From Anagrus nilaparvatae (Eukaryota; Arthropoda; Insecta; Hymenoptera; Mymaridae): a stretch of 64,000 nt of DNA. The DNA is taken from assembly GCA_022575985.1 (NCBI GenBank), contig JAKSXM010000231.1, positions 28,992,501-29,056,500 of the forward strand. Direction: 5' to 3'. The first letter of the stretch is position 1. Each line of letters begins with the position of its first letter. This document shows positions 12,715-25,400 of this stretch, one piece after another. The translations under genes and the position numbers were made by a program. The notes beneath the pieces were generated by a model that saw only the letters and a program-made list of their open reading frames with translations, had not been told where the DNA came from and made no database searches.

Positions 12715-12844
12715 AACTCATAATATTTAAAATGATCTGAAACGTGAAAAAAAGCTAATACATTTTTAGATTTTACTAATATATTTTGATTTTCTATCGA
12801 CAGAGGCCCTTTAGACATTGAAATTATTAGCTAAAAATTTTTTT
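12715..12844 (+). repeat. Diverged 141-bp-family unit, left half (interrupted by element)
   Basis: It shares TTAAAATGATCTGAAACGTG, AAGCTAATAC, ATATATTTTGAT and the GACAG-GGCCC region with the array at 7.9-10.4 kb. The unit stops at its poly-T tract, where the element at 12845 is inserted, and resumes at about 13265 with ATATGGCTTATAATGTTC. Confidence 0.6.
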
Positions 12845-13257
12845 AACGTGGAACATGTTTATAGGGAGGGGGTACTTCAGAACTTGAAAATTAAGGGGGT
12901 TAAATTGTCCTAATTAGGGGGGGTCAAATTTGTCCTATTTAAGGGGGGGGGGGTCAAATGAGACTTAGAATAATTAGATAAGTATATATAAATAAATAAA
13001 ATACTTTTAAAAGACTTTGAAAAATCTGGGCTTTAGGACTTAGGATAATACAGGTTTATGGACTTATAATAATATCGATTTAGGGACTTGGAATAATTCA
13101 GGCTTAGGGAATCAAAATAGTTTGGGTTTAGAATCTTAACAGCTAGTGAGGTGATAATTACAAATTAGAAAATTAGAAAATTGTATTGTAATGTTAAGTA
13201 ACATTAAGTAAACATGTTCCATGCATTTAGGTTGTGTTTAAACAAACCGGTTATAAG
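12845..13257 (+). mobile_element. ACATGT-family element, intact short copy (413 bp)
   Basis: It begins AACGTGGAACATGTTTATAG and ends AACCGGTTATAAG after AAACATGTTCCATGC. Internally it has a G-tract minisatellite (three G-runs of 5-12) and then six or so ~25-bp GGACTTAGAATAATTCAGG-type units. No open reading frame is present, so it is non-autonomous. It lies inside the poly-T tract of a 141-bp-family unit (T-runs on both sides), which gives both boundaries. Confidence 0.75.
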
Positions 13258-13320
13258 TTTTTTTTTAATATGGCTTATAATGTTCAAAATGGTCTAAAAT
13301 CTGAAAATAAAATTCAATAA
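13258..13320 (+). repeat. Diverged 141-bp-family unit, right half
   Basis: Continuation of the unit split by the element at 12845-13257: a poly-T run, then ATATGGCTTATAATGTTC and AAATGGTCTAAAATCTGAAA. Confidence 0.5.
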
Positions 13321-16300
13321 TTTTAGAAAATAAAGACTGATAAATCAGAATCAAAAAGGTTGTAGTCTTATTTTTGAAAATAAATATTTATCAAATTAAA
13401 TGTCCAAATTCAATACTCAAAATTTTACTGAAAAACTCAAGTCCATATTTTCGATGCCAAAATATTATAAATTCAATAAAGGAAATTTGTAAACTGTCCC
13501 AAAAGAATTTGCTATAATTATTATCCAATAAGAAATAATACGTCAAAAAATGGTAAATGATAAATTTTAGAGAATTTTCAACATTTTTCTATAAATAATG
13601 AACTCATTTCTTAAAAAATGAGAGTTTGATCATTATAATTGTTAATATTATTATTTTCTTAAATCCACATAAATTAGAACCTATTTCAGACCGAATTTTA
13701 GTTGATTAATCTAACTTTTTTTGGATAAACTTTTCAAAGGTGCGGTTTTTTTATATCAGCTACATTTGGCGTCTAAGTTCAATATTCAAAGTCCTTTGTG
13801 GTTACATTTTTTTCACTTGTTTTTTTACAAATCAATTAATAAACAAGTTATTAAACGATTGCAAAAATATTAAATTTTAATTCTTTTACAGAATTTTCAC
13901 CAGGGTATTCTTTAGGATAGGTAACCCATCTAGGCAAATTTAGATCATTAAGACTTTTAAGTTTAATATAAGACTTACAATCAAAATGAGCATATACACG
14001 CATACATAGTATTTTATCCATTTGACGTTATGCTTGGTGCCTCAAAATCCACTTTAATCCATATGAACTCTGCTACTATAAAGAATTGTAGTTCACGTCA
14101 GTAAACGTAAGTAAAATCAATTAAATGTTTTTAATTGTTTTCGAGATCGTTTTACAAAGTGGCAACCTTATATGAAAAGTAGCCTAAAATCCCTAACTGC
14201 TAATTTAGAGGCTCGTGGATCTACACCCATGTTCATTGGAATGAAATGATATTATCGAGGTATTTATTTTAATATAACAAACATATCGTAATTAACTAAC
14301 CCAAATGTAGTGATCTCCCCTTATCGAATATAAAATTTTGTTAAACAACATATTTAACCGTAACATACATTAAAACACAAAAAAATATCATATTTTCTTC
14401 TTTAACATAAAAACATAATAATAATAATAATAATTTATACATATAATTATAATTATTTACGCATTAAATTTTTTGTTTTTAATATAATAATAAAATACAA
14501 ATAAAATATTTCAAATTTCCTTTTTTTTAAAACTCTTTCTTGACCTCACAGTATACCCAAAGGGACTTAATTTTTTATTTTTTTACATTCTTCACATTCA
14601 CCTTTATAATATAACCTCTTGATTCTACAACTTATTCACCTGAAATATAAAGAATAAAAAACACGAAAAAGATGAATCGAGTTGGAATATAAGATTGCGT
14701 GCAGTTTTTTTAAAAAGCATGTTTCAATCGAGAATACATAAATGCATGTTTTGATGTATGTATGTATATTGAAAAAGATATAGAAGAAGAGATGACCCCT
14801 GAACTGATGTAAGATCCTGAGGGTACTGTTTCTCCTTATATATTATCATGTGCATATTGTATATAATTATTAAGGGAAACGGGAATATATACATCACTAT
14901 ATATTGCCTTGTTTCTTAACTTTTTGATCCTGACATATAAGAGTTTTTTTATATAAACGAAGATGAAAGTTTATATTTCTTTAGGATATGTTAAGATAAT
15001 GTGAAGAAGTAGTATGAGAAAAAACAAAAGTATGCTTTTACTTTAACTAATTTTTTATGTATGTAAATATTTTTTACTTTTATGATCTTTAATTAAATGT
15101 AATTATTTAGGGTCCGTGAGCTGATATTTTTTGTCATAGTCTCGTAAAAAGTTAGTGCAAACAAAGGAATTCATGTATTTATTTTGTCTTGAGTGTTAAA
15201 TTATTTAATGTTTCCTAAAATTCAAAATATTGGTAAAAAAAAATTGGGTATAATGTCTTTTTTTAACATTGAAAGACCTGGGTAAAATTTCTGAACTTGA
15301 ACAACCATCAAAAACTAAACCTTTCTAAAACCTACAGTTAAAAACTGACTTCCTTACTCCAGATTTAAATTGTAAAAACTCATATGTAATTAAAATATTA
15401 ATTAATTAATAAATTTTATTTAATAAACTTATCTTATATCTACATTATCTAATTAAAGTATATACACAAAAAAAAGCTCTAAAACGATAGCAGCAGAGAG
15501 AATGAAAACTAATGTACATAGGTAAACATTTATAGTACAAAAAAATGCCAAGCCAATAAGAGGATTACTAAGTTCGTTATAATACACACAAACACATAAA
15601 AAAAATATTATGTGCAAGCGTTAGATGTTTGATCTTCTTATTTTATATGAACGCTTTTTATTTTATTTTATTATTTTTTTTTTTTTTTTTTCATTTAGGA
15701 TATTTTTCTCGAGTTTTTTTTTCATTGAGCCATTTATATATATCAATAAATTGATTTTATATGTAATCGGATTAAAATTCAATAACACGAGAAAATATGT
15801 CCAGTATTATATATATTTCTTTGATGGTATGTATAAGTTCCATTAAACTTAATATTATAAACTTAATATAAAAAAATATACTTTTTTAAAAAGAAAAAGA
15901 AAAAAATTATCAATTTGTATTTAACTTTTTTTTATACGTACAAATTGAATATTTAAAAAAATAAATGAATAATTTTTTTTCATCTTTTATCTTGACATTA
16001 TATATAAAAAATAACTTTTTTTTTTTTATAATAAGTATAAAATATATTTAATTAAATTTATTAGTTTTATTAAAATTTTATGTTTCAATAAATTTCTTAT
16101 TTCTCAATAAATTTAGGTTTTTGATGGTCATGTATAGGTGATTTTTGTATCACTACACAAAAAATAAAATGAAAACAGTTAGTTAATATAAAAAAATGCA
16201 CCCATTGAGACTCGAAGGACCAATTACTATAATCTAGTAATCAAATATATGGGTGCTTTTTACAGGAACTGAATATTTTTTTATTGTTTACGGCACATCA

Positions 16301-18276
16301 CTAATTATCTAACTAATAATCTCAAACTCTGAGTATCTAATTTTTTCATCAAAATACATCACTGAACAATATTTATAAAGCAAAATATGGCTTGCGCTTG
16401 GGTCTGATCAGGCCCTGATAAGAACAACAACTTAGCATACTTTAAGTATATGGACTTAGGATAATTTATATTTCGGGATTTATTGTAATTTCAGTTTTTG
16501 GATTTGTTACTGTTATGAGTTAACAAATGTTCCATTTTGAAAAAAAGTACAAAAGAGCTTTTGTTTTGGATATAAAAAGGGGGGGGGGGCACTATGTATA
16601 CCATTCCTGTGAAAAGCACTCATATACCAAAGTAAAAAATTTTATTAGCCCCCAAAAATTGATCATATCGTATGACTCACGCAAACCCATGCCCATAATA
16701 AACATAATAATTATTCTAAACTTAACAACACTTTTTTTTTGTCTTTAAAATAATCGGAAATTATAAAAGTTTTTAATCTGAAAGAGAAAGCTTAAATTTT
16801 CGACACTTTCTTAGGCGCGTTTGTCTTATTTGGTATCTGTATATTAAAAAAAAACCCCAAGCGCTTTTATTTAGATTTTATTTTAAAAAAGAAAAAAATT
16901 TTTTTAATGGAAAAATTTATGAATTCCTATTTTCAAATAACTAAGGAATATATGCAATCTGGCCACCTACACTTAAATAATTTAATAATTTACTGAATAG
17001 TAATAAATATAGTAGAGTAAAAATCAAGTAGAAAGAAAAAAATAATGTCATTCTTATCATCAATTTATTACTCTTAAATAAAATTAATTCTTATAAAAAC
17101 ATAATAAATGTACCCAAAGCGCAAAAATTTAACTTACATACATAAAAGATCTGACCTTGATTGCAATAAAAAATAAAAATACCACTTTTATGCAAAAAAA
17201 AGCTTTATAAAGAAAGATATTTACATAGAAATTCTGGTAGCCAATTATTATATGCTAATATCAAGAATCTCGTATATATATTTTCTAACTTTGGTTAAAC
17301 TAATTATAACTATACAATTTATTACAAAATTAAATTTTGTAAACTTACTTATCTTCTTATTCTATCAATTATATAAACACATAGTAACCAGAAATATAAA
17401 CCCGCGTATGTAAAATTACAAATATTAAATTTTAGTTTAAAATATTATAGACCATTGTCATTTATATATTTCTACATTTTATTGTGCTTGTATATTTTTT
17501 AAAATTATTTTTGGTTTAAATTTATTTCAATTACAAATGATTAGAAGATTTTCAAAATTATTTTCAATTTTAAAGTTTTCACTATTTAAATATAAGACAA
17601 AACACAAATAAACTATTTAAAGTAAAAATCACAAATTCTTTAATTTGTTCAACCAAATAATAGTTTTCTCATACTAACAAAGATAACAAAGATTCTAGGA
17701 TACCCAAATCTAACGAGATTTAGATAAAGGTCTTCTATGCTTAGCAGCAAGAGCGAATCTAGAAGTTTTTTAGGGTTTCAATCAATGATCAGAGAGGGGG
17801 GAGGGGCAAAATTCAGGGTAGAAAAAATCTCAGGAGGCCAAGACCCCACACAATGGTTAAGTTGCAAGAATATTTTACCTAAGAGCTTTCACATATTATT
17901 TCGGTCAAAAAGTGAACAGTTTGCTTCCCTCCCTTACTTTCTGTTGAAATCATAAGAATAGATAATAAAAATTACCAGAATATTTAAGTATATAAATACT
18001 TTTGTTTCAGATTTCTTAGGAAATATAACATAAAAATTTTTTATCAAACTTTATCCATTTAAAAACAAAAATTTGACATTAAAAGGTCCTTTTTAAAAAA
18101 AATCAAATCAAAAAATAAGAAGTCTTTATTTTTTACCTCAAGAAATTCACGCTGATAAGAAAAGTAAAAAAAATTTTAAATGTTGATAAATTTATTGAAA
18201 CTTTTATTTTAATTTATCAGGATAGTTCAGAATTAGACGAAATTAAAAGACGTTTTCTTTATTTGCAAAAAAAAAA
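13321..18276. other. Long AT-rich spacer, no gene seen
   Basis: About 5 kb with no convincing exon. It holds an (AAT)n tract at about 14416-14433, a poly-T run at 15675-15692, and a G10 tract near 16580. At 16440-16530 there are decayed ACATGT-family units (GGACTTAGGATAATTTATA). A short IR (GCACCCAT / ATGGGTGC) at 16198-16257 encloses about 43 bases. Short ORFs at 15.6, 16.5 and 17.7 kb lack conserved composition and lie in low-complexity or G-run sequence. Confidence 0.45.
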
Positions 18277-18420
18277 CTTATAATCGGTTTATGTAAACAC
18301 AACCTAAAAGCATGGAACATGTTCACTAAAGCTGAGGGCTACCTATAATGCATTTTGATTCCCTAACCCGTATTATTATAAGTTTCGGAACTTGAATCAT
18401 TCTAAGTCAGTAAGAGCTAT
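18277..18420 (-). mobile_element. ACATGT-family fragment (reverse, CCGGTT end)
   Basis: It begins in an A10 tract with CTTATAATCGGTTTATG, then ACACAACCTAAAAGCATGG and AACATGTTCAC, as at the left end of 30721-32006. A few decayed units with CCCTAA and GTTTCGGAACTTGAATCAT follow. The G-tract end is missing. Confidence 0.65.
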
Positions 18421-18471
18421 TCAATAAATAGTCAATGCCAAACACGCTTGCTGGGTTAAATAAATATTACG

Positions 18472-18690
18472 CCCCTATTTCATAAAGCACATTTTTACTA
18501 GATTCTAGGGGCACTAGAGTTGAAACAATTGAACACTAGTAATTACCACTTAAAATTAATTAAAATTTTGCTTAAAAACCATTTTATGGATCCTGCTTGA
18601 GCAGAATTTTAATAAATTTTGAGTAATAATTAATTATTTCTACTCTAGTGCCCCTAGATTCTAGTAAGAATACGCTCCAAGAAATCGACC
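18472..18690 (+). mobile_element. GATTTCATGGAGC MITE, copy A
   Basis: About 219 bp with ~45-bp terminal inverted repeats: left ATTTCATAAAGCACATTTTT, then CTAGATTCTAGGGGCACTAG; right CTAGTGCCCCTAGATTCTAG, then AAGAATACGCTCC. The centre has GGATCC. Inner arms pair weakly, so the whole element can fold back. No protein is encoded. Confidence 0.8.
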
Positions 18691-18944
18691 TTTTACGGTT
18701 CTATCGAAACAACATTGAAGTTACTAAAAATAGTGTTATTTTGCCACGTTTTCATAAAATTTTGTTACGTATTTTTTCAACGTTATTGTTTATGTTTATG
18801 TATTTTACGTTATTTAATTTTATTTACGAAAATGCATATGATTCTTTTATAAATTTCTAAGTAATTATTTTTTCAGTAATGAGTAATAATTAAGTTCTTG
18901 TCCTGTTAATTTTATTAGATTTTCTTAGATTTTAAATCATAATA
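18691..18944. other. Spacer between MITE copies
   Basis: AT-rich. An open frame starts inside copy A and runs to 18860, but its first third is MITE terminus and the rest is Phe/Leu/Ile-rich, so I do not call it a gene. Confidence 0.4.
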
Positions 18945-19019
18945 GGGGCGATTTCATGAAGCGCATTCTTATAAAATTCTAGGGGCACTAGAGTAGAAAT
19001 AATTAATTGTGACTCATAA
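18945..19019 (+). mobile_element. GATTTCATGGAGC MITE, copy B (left end only)
   Basis: GGGGCGATTTCATGAAGCGC opens the copy and runs through the CTAGGGGCACTAGAGTAGAA region, then it is cut off directly before copy C. Confidence 0.7.
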
Positions 19020-19240
19020 GGGTCGATTTCATGGAGCGTATTCTTACTAGAATTTGGGGACTCTATAGTTGAATGGATTGAACTCTAGTAAATAACACTA
19101 AAAATTAATTAAAATTTTGCTTGAAGTTAGTTTTCTGGATCCTGGTCGAGCAGAATTTTAATAAATTTTGAGTCATAATTAATTATTTTTACTCTAGTGC
19201 CCCTAGAATCTAGTAAAAATATGCTCCATGAAATCGCACC
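19020..19240 (+). mobile_element. GATTTCATGGAGC MITE, copy C (complete, 221 bp)
   Basis: Left end GGGTCGATTTCATGGAGCG, right end CATGAAATCGCACC. GGATCC in the middle lies between AAAATTTTGCT and AGCAGAATTTTAATAA, which pair. Flanked by ATAA on the left and TATAA on the right, compatible with a TA target duplication. Confidence 0.85.
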
Positions 19241-19245
19241 TATAA

Positions 19246-19452
19246 GGGTCGATTTCATGGAGCCTATTCTTACTAGATTCTAGGGGCACTATTATGACTC
19301 AAAATTTATTAAAATTCTTCTCGAACAGGAATCTTACAGGATCCATAAAATTGCCTTTGAGCAAAATTTTAATTAATATTTAGTGATAATTACTAGAGTT
19401 CAATCTATTCAAGTCCCCAAAATCTAGTAAATATAAGCTCCAGAAAATCGCC
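19246..19452 (-). mobile_element. GATTTCATGGAGC MITE, copy D (opposite internal orientation)
   Basis: It begins GGGTCGATTTCATGGAGCC five bases after copy C. The internal order is reversed: CTCAAAATTTATTAAAATTC comes first and AGCAAAATTTTAATTAATAT second. Right end AGCTCCAGAAAATCGCC. Confidence 0.75.
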
Positions 19453-19457
19453 TAAAT

Positions 19458-19556
19458 AATGTATTAAAATTCTGCTCGAGCTGAATACAGGTAACTACCT
19501 TAAAGCAAAATTTTAATAAAGTTTTTATGATAACTACCAGAGTTCAATTTATTCAA
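19458..19556 (-). mobile_element. GATTTCATGGAGC MITE, copy E (internal fragment)
   Basis: It retains the inner arms (TATTAAAATTCTGCTCGAGC and AAGCAAAATTTTAATAAAG) and CAGAGTTCAATTTATTCAAG, but neither terminus. Confidence 0.6.
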
Positions 19557-19753
19557 GTCTAGATTCTAGGGTCACTAGAGTTGACTTCAATTGAACTCTA
19601 GTAATGATCACTAAAAATTTATTAAAATTTTGCTCTGAGGCGATTTTGTGGATCCTGTCCAAGCAGAATTTTAACAGGTTTTGAATCATAATTAATTATT
19701 TTTACTCTAGTGCTCCCAGAATCTAGTAAAAATATGCTCCATGAAATCGACCC
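19557..19753 (+). mobile_element. GATTTCATGGAGC MITE, copy F (left end clipped)
   Basis: It starts inside the left terminal repeat at TCTAGATTCTAGGGTCACTA and is complete to the right end CCATGAAATCGACCC, with GTGGATCCTGTCCAAGC in the centre. Confidence 0.75.
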
Positions 19754-19834
19754 TAATCGCCCCTAGTAAATTATTTTAACTCTAGTGACCCTAGAAACTA
19801 GTAAGAATAATCTCCATGAAATCGCCTCTATATA
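19754..19834 (+). mobile_element. GATTTCATGGAGC MITE, copy G (right end fragment)
   Basis: TAATCGCCCCTAGTA is joined to a complete right terminus (ACTCTAGTGACCCTAGAAAC, then CCATGAAATCGCC). It adjoins copy F directly. Confidence 0.6.
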
Positions 19835-20935
19835 ATTACAATTTGCTTAAAGTTACAAGTATTTGCTTAAATTTTCAAACAATTCAAGCAAAGTTCAAGC
19901 GCAGCAGCCTGACAATGTAAATAGTCTTTAAGCACAGGGCAAATTAAATCCAAATTAATAAGAAAAAATTAATAAGAAAATGAAGAATATAAAAGTTAAA
20001 AAAAACAGTGATGTTGATAAAAATATAAAAGACCTTTTGATTACATAATAATTAAGCGAGTAAAAAAGGATTCAATAATTAATTAAGAAAAGATATAACA
20101 TACACATGACAAAGTTGTTTTAACACAACTAATTGACTGTAAGCAGGAGATACACACACATACTGGAAACATGCTTTTCATTTAACCATCAGTCTTCTTG
20201 ACACTTTTTTTTGTATCATATGGATTCTGCATATATCGACGTTACTAGCGAAAACAACGACAACTCGTATGTACAAACTTAATGATCAGAATCTATACTC
20301 TTTTTTTTTTGTAAAACATTACGTGTTCACCTCTTGTGTTAAATTTTTTTTTTAACTTTATTAATATAAATTTTTTTTTTAACTTTATTAATATAAATTT
20401 TTTTTATTTATTAATTAATTTTATTTTTCGTCCTTTGTATTTTTTCATAAAACTTTTTTGAATCTATGATATATTTTATAAGCAAATATTCGATATTTTT
20501 ATACTGATATCACAAAGATAATTAATTTTCTATGTTCCTGCATTTATAATTTGCAATATTTTTTTTTTATTCATGAATATAGATTATTTTTATATATGTA
20601 TATCTATTCATGTATAAATACATTTTTTTACTTATATGCGCTGAATATCAAATTTTTTTTTTATCATTTTTTTTTGTATCTTCTCTTTCTACAATGAGTA
20701 ATCAATCAAATTTAATAAAATAGATTTTTGTTTTTGTATTTTTTTATAATCATGATAGAGATGTACTAAATGTGAATTTCTAATAAAAAATAATAAAGAG
20801 TATTTTAAATATTAAAATTTATAGTAATATTATGACCATCTGTATACTTGGTTAGATTGAAATAAGAAAATCCACCTTATATAGATAATTGGTCTTTAGC
20901 AATTTTTACAAACTGTAACGATTATTATCCTACTT
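19835..20935. other. AT-rich spacer
   Basis: No gene is seen. A short direct duplication (AATTTTTTTTTTAACTTTATTAATATA type) lies at about 20343-20400, and poly-T runs are frequent. Confidence 0.4.
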
Positions 20936-21240
20936 TATACGTTTTTAGGGTCACTGAACATAAATTTTGAAGTGCTGAGTGTGAAAAATTCTCAGAATAC
21001 CCTTTCATTAGTAAAAGTAGCAGCATTAAAGGGGTGAGTCACTGATTATGAAAAATTTTGATATACGTTTTTCGGGTTGCTTATCACGAATTTTGGGATG
21101 CTTTGTGAATTTTCACAACGACCTTAAAAAATGTGTAATAGAACAAACTTTTTCATGGTTAGTAAAACATACAAAATCACCCCTTAATTTTTCATTTATA
21201 GAACCCCAAAATTCGTAATATGGAGCCCAAAAACGTTATA
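20936..21240. repeat. Weak foldback with TATACGTTTTT ends
   Basis: TATACGTTTTTAGGGTCACTG at the left and GAGCCCAAAAACGTTATA at the right face each other. Inside is a second pair (TATACGTTTTTCGGGTTGC and CCCAAAATTCGTAATATGG). The GGGTC-CTGA-CACGAA theme matches the foldbacks at 3.5 kb and 54.0 kb, so I group them as one diverged family. Confidence 0.5.
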
Positions 21241-21420
21241 AAGTTGACTAAACCTCGTTTATATTTTTTTAAGGAGAGTGTTTAACTAATTTTGCTAAAA
21301 GCATTCCCCCAATTTTCTGCTAGCAAAACCACAATTTCCGTAATTAACTGTAATCAACAGACCACAAGATCTTTAGTGTTCCTTTACTCTATTTTTTTTT
21401 TTTTAAACTAACTGTAAATC

Positions 21421-21689
21421 CGCACGGAAAAAAAATATAAGACAAACTAACCTATTACGTTACTGAAATATGATTAGTATTTTAATTTGTTGAATGGAAA
21501 GATTAAACGTTGAATTGTCAAATAAAAACATTAGACTAACAAATACTTTGTTGATTTAACAAAGTATTTGTTGGTCTAATGTTTTTATTTGACAATTCAA
21601 CGTTTAATCTTTCCATTCAACAAATTAAAATACTAATCATATTTCAGTAACGTAATAGGTTAGTTTGTCTTATATTTTTTTTACGTGCG
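21421..21689. repeat. Near-perfect 269-bp palindrome (132-bp arms, 5-base loop)
   Basis: Arms 21421-21552 and 21558-21689 flank the loop GATTT. I find two mismatches in 132 positions (GCACGG against ACGTGC at the outer end, GACTAAC against TTGGTC near the loop). The ends read CGCACGG... and ...ACGTGCG. The sequence between is AT-rich and non-coding. A transcript would form a long uninterrupted hairpin. It is either a snap-back DNA element or a recent inverted duplication. I see no clear target duplication. Confidence 0.9.
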
Positions 21690-22143
21690 TAATTTGACAG
21701 AAATATAGAGATCCAAATTCTAAATTATTCCAAATTCGTTGCAACAGTATAAATTAAACACATTGAATGCCTAATTAAACTGATCACTTTTTAAACCCTC
21801 TCTCTAATTTCCTGCTTCACCGAATACTCCTTTCCAAAAACTTATTTTATAGGAAAAAAACGCTTTTTTGGTTACAAAGTTAATAAATACCATAAAACTC
21901 AATAAAAAAGTAAGTAAAAACAATAAATATTAATTTTTTTAAAAATAAAATATTATATATTAAATAATTTATATTTTTCATTTTTTGCAATATTAAAAAG
22001 AAAAGAAAAATTATATTTTTATGTATCAGCTATCTGTCGTCATTATTCATTCGTCATGGGGCTATAATGGTATCCAGTTTAATATAAAAAAAAAACGAAT
22101 AATATATGTCATTAATACACATATTATATACCTATATGTATAA
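21690..22143. other. AT-rich spacer
   Basis: No gene or clear repeat is seen. Confidence 0.4.
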
Positions 22144-22438
22144 TAGACTGGCCGTTATTTTAAAAAATTGCCTGGATTTTCAATTACAGGGTGAAAAAAG
22201 TTGCCAATTACCAAAAAAATAAGATCCCCAAAATATTACAGGTCATTTAATCACTTCTAAGTGTTGCCATCAAATACATAAGCTCTTTGGGACCAGAAAT
22301 TGTCTCCATAAAAGAATGAATGTATTTTGGCGACAAGAATGACTTATAATTTTGGAAATCTTATTTTTTTGATAATAGACAACTTTTTTACTGTGAATCG
22401 AAAATCCAAGCGATTTTTTAAAATAACTACCAGGCTAA
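22144..22438. mobile_element. MITE with ~60-bp TTATTTTAAAAAATTGCC terminal repeats (complete, ~295 bp)
   Basis: The left end (TAGACTGGCCGTTATTTTAA, then AAATTGCCTGGATTTTC and GTGAAAAAAGTTGCC) faces the right end (GACAACTTTTTTACTGTG, then AAAATCCAAGCGATTTTTTA and ACCAGGCTA). It has no open frame. A truncated relative is at 3028-3098. It directly adjoins the terminus of the giant structure at 22447. Confidence 0.8.
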
Positions 22439-22499
22439 TATATATGCCCGGTGATGAAAATTGACTGTTTTACTGTCGGCAAAGTCATTTTATAGTAAA

Positions 22500-25400
22500 A
22501 AAAACATATTTTGAATGTTCGTCGCAGACGGTTAAAATTTTGATAGTAAAATTATAGTCGATTTAAGGTCAAAAATATGTTCAAAAAACATACACATTTA
22601 TAGTCAATTCAAATAGTCAAAAAATAGATTTTTAATAGTCAGCATATAGTAAAAAAAACATCCAAAAAATATACATTTAAGAAAAAATATACAAACAAAT
22701 CAGGTTATTTTAACTGTCTTATGAATGTTACAAAAACATTCAAATGACGCCAGAAAAATTTCATAAAATTTAGTACTATATTTTCAGTCATTTGAACCTT
22801 TTTTTTATGTTCTAAAAACTAAGTATTATTATCAAAAATGATATAATTTAATGTCATAATAAGGTAAAAAAATAGTCACTAATATATATATTTAATATAT
22901 TTTTGACATAAGAATAAGTCAAATTTTTGTCATATTTTAGTTATAGACGGTAAACATAATACATTACGCGAATAGTCAAAAAAATGTAAAATCATTGTTG
23001 AAAAAACATCTATTATTAGTCATAAAGACAATAATTTCGATAATTAAAAAACTAAAATCAAATAGTCATTACAATATTTAAAGAGTGTTCATATGACGTT
23101 AAAATATAGTTCGCCTTACAGTAATAAAATTTACCGATTGAGGTTAAATGAACAGTCAAATAAATATATTTTGAATGTCTTTATGACAAAACAGAATGTC
23201 TTAAGAAAAATTTTTAAAGTAAAATTTAAATCTTTTATACAGCTTATAAAGCGTAAATAAATAGTCGTTTGAACATAAAAATAGTATCCGTTTGACGATA
23301 AAAATTAGTCGAATTTTAGTCAAAAGTTATGTAAGCGATGGTAAAAAAAATAGTCAAATGAACATATTTTGAATGTCTGAATGACACAAATAAATGTCAC
23401 CGGGGAAAATTTTATAGTAAAATTTAAATCATTTATACAGTTTATAAAGCGTAAATGAATTGTCATTTGAACATAAAAATAGTATCCGTTTGACGATAAA
23501 AACTAGTCTGATTTTAGTAAAATTTTATGTCAGCGAAGGTCAAAAGAATAGTCAAACGAATATATTTTTAATGTCTTACTGACAAAACTAAGTGTCCGAG
23601 AAAAAACTTTTATAGTAAAATTAAAGTCCTTCGCAGGGTTAATAAAAGCGAAAAAAATGGTCATTTGAACATAAAAAAAGTATCCGTTTGACTATAAAAA
23701 TTAGTCGCATTTTAGTGAAAATTTTTGTCAGCGAAGGATAAAAAGATAGTCAAATGAACATATTTTTAATGTTCTACTGACACAACTAAATGTCCGAGAC
23801 AAAATTTTTATAGTAAAATTAAAGTCCTTCGCAGGGTTAATAAAAGCGAAAAAAAAATGGTCATTTGAACATAAAAAAAGTATCCGTTTGACGATAAAAA
23901 TTAGTCATACTTTAGTGAAAATTTTTGTCAGCGAAGGTTAAAAAGATAGTCAAACGAACATATTTTTAATGTCTTTTTGACAAATCTAAATGTCCGCGGA
24001 AAAACTTTTATAGTAAAATTAAAGTCCTTCGCAGGGTTAATAAAAGCGAAAAAAATGGTCATTTGAACATAAAAAAAGTATCCGTTTGACTATAAAAATT
24101 AGTCGCATTTTAGTGAAAATTTTTGTCAGCGAAGGATAAAAAGATAGTCAAACGAACATATTTTTAATGTCCTACTGACACAACTAAATGTCCGAGACAA
24201 AACTTTTATAGTAAAATTAAAGTCCTTCGCAGGGTTAATAAAAGCGAAAAAAAATGGTCATTTGAACATAAAAAAAGTATCCGTTTGACGATAAAAATTA
24301 GTCATACTTTAGTGAAAATTTTTGTCAGTGAAGGTTAAAAAGATAGTCAAACCAACATATTTTTAATGTCTTTTTGACAAATCTAAATGTCCGCGGAAAA
24401 ACTTTTATAGTAAAATTAAAGTCCTTCACAGGGTTAATAAAAGCGAAAAAAAATGGTCATTTGAACATAAAAAAAGTATCCGTTTGACGATAAAAATTAG
24501 TCATACTTTAGTGAAAATTTTAGTCAGCGAAGGTTAAAAAGATAGTCAAACGAACATATTTTTAATGTCCTACTGACACAACTAAATGTCCGAAACAAAA
24601 CTTTTATAGTAAAATTAAAGTCCTTCGCAGGGTTAATAAAAGCGAAAAAAAATGGTCATTTGAACATAAAAAAAGTATCCGTTTGACGATAAAAATTAAT
24701 CATACTTTAGTGAAAATTTTTGTCAGCGAAGGTTAAAAAGATAGTCAAACGAACATATTTTTAATGTCTTTTCGACAAATCTAAATGTCCGCGGAAAAAC
24801 TTTTATAGTAAAATTAAAATCCATTGCACTGTCTATACAAGCATAAAAAAATTGTCATTTGAACATAAAAAAAGTATCCGTTTGACTATAAAAATTAGTC
24901 GCATTTTAGTGAAAATTTTTGTCAGCGAAGGATAAAAAGATAGTCAAACGAACATATTTTTAATGTCCTACTGACACAACTAAATGTCCGAGACAAAATT
25001 TTTATAGTAAAATTAAAGTCCTTCGCAGGGTTAATAAAAGCGAAAAAAAATGGTCATTTGAACATAAAAAAAGTATCCGTTTGACGATAAAAATTAGTCA
25101 TACTTTAGTGAAAATTTTTGTCAGCGAAGGTTAAAAAGATAGTCAAACGAACATATTTTTAATGTCTTTTTGACAAATCTAAATGTCCGCGGAAAAACTT
25201 TTATAGTAAAATTAAAGTCCTTCGCAGGGTTAATAAAAGCGAAAAAAATGGTCATTTGAACATAAAAAAAGTATCCGTTTGACTATAAAAATTAGTCGCA
25301 TTTTAGTGAAAATTTTTGTCAGCGAAGGATAAAAAGATAGTCAAACGAACATATTTTTAATGTCCTACTGACACAACTAAATGTCCGAGACAAAACTTTT

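Noticed and set aside
17737..17955. 72-codon frame with mixed composition
   Set aside because: It runs through a G-rich stretch, has no flanking exon structure and shows no family resemblance.
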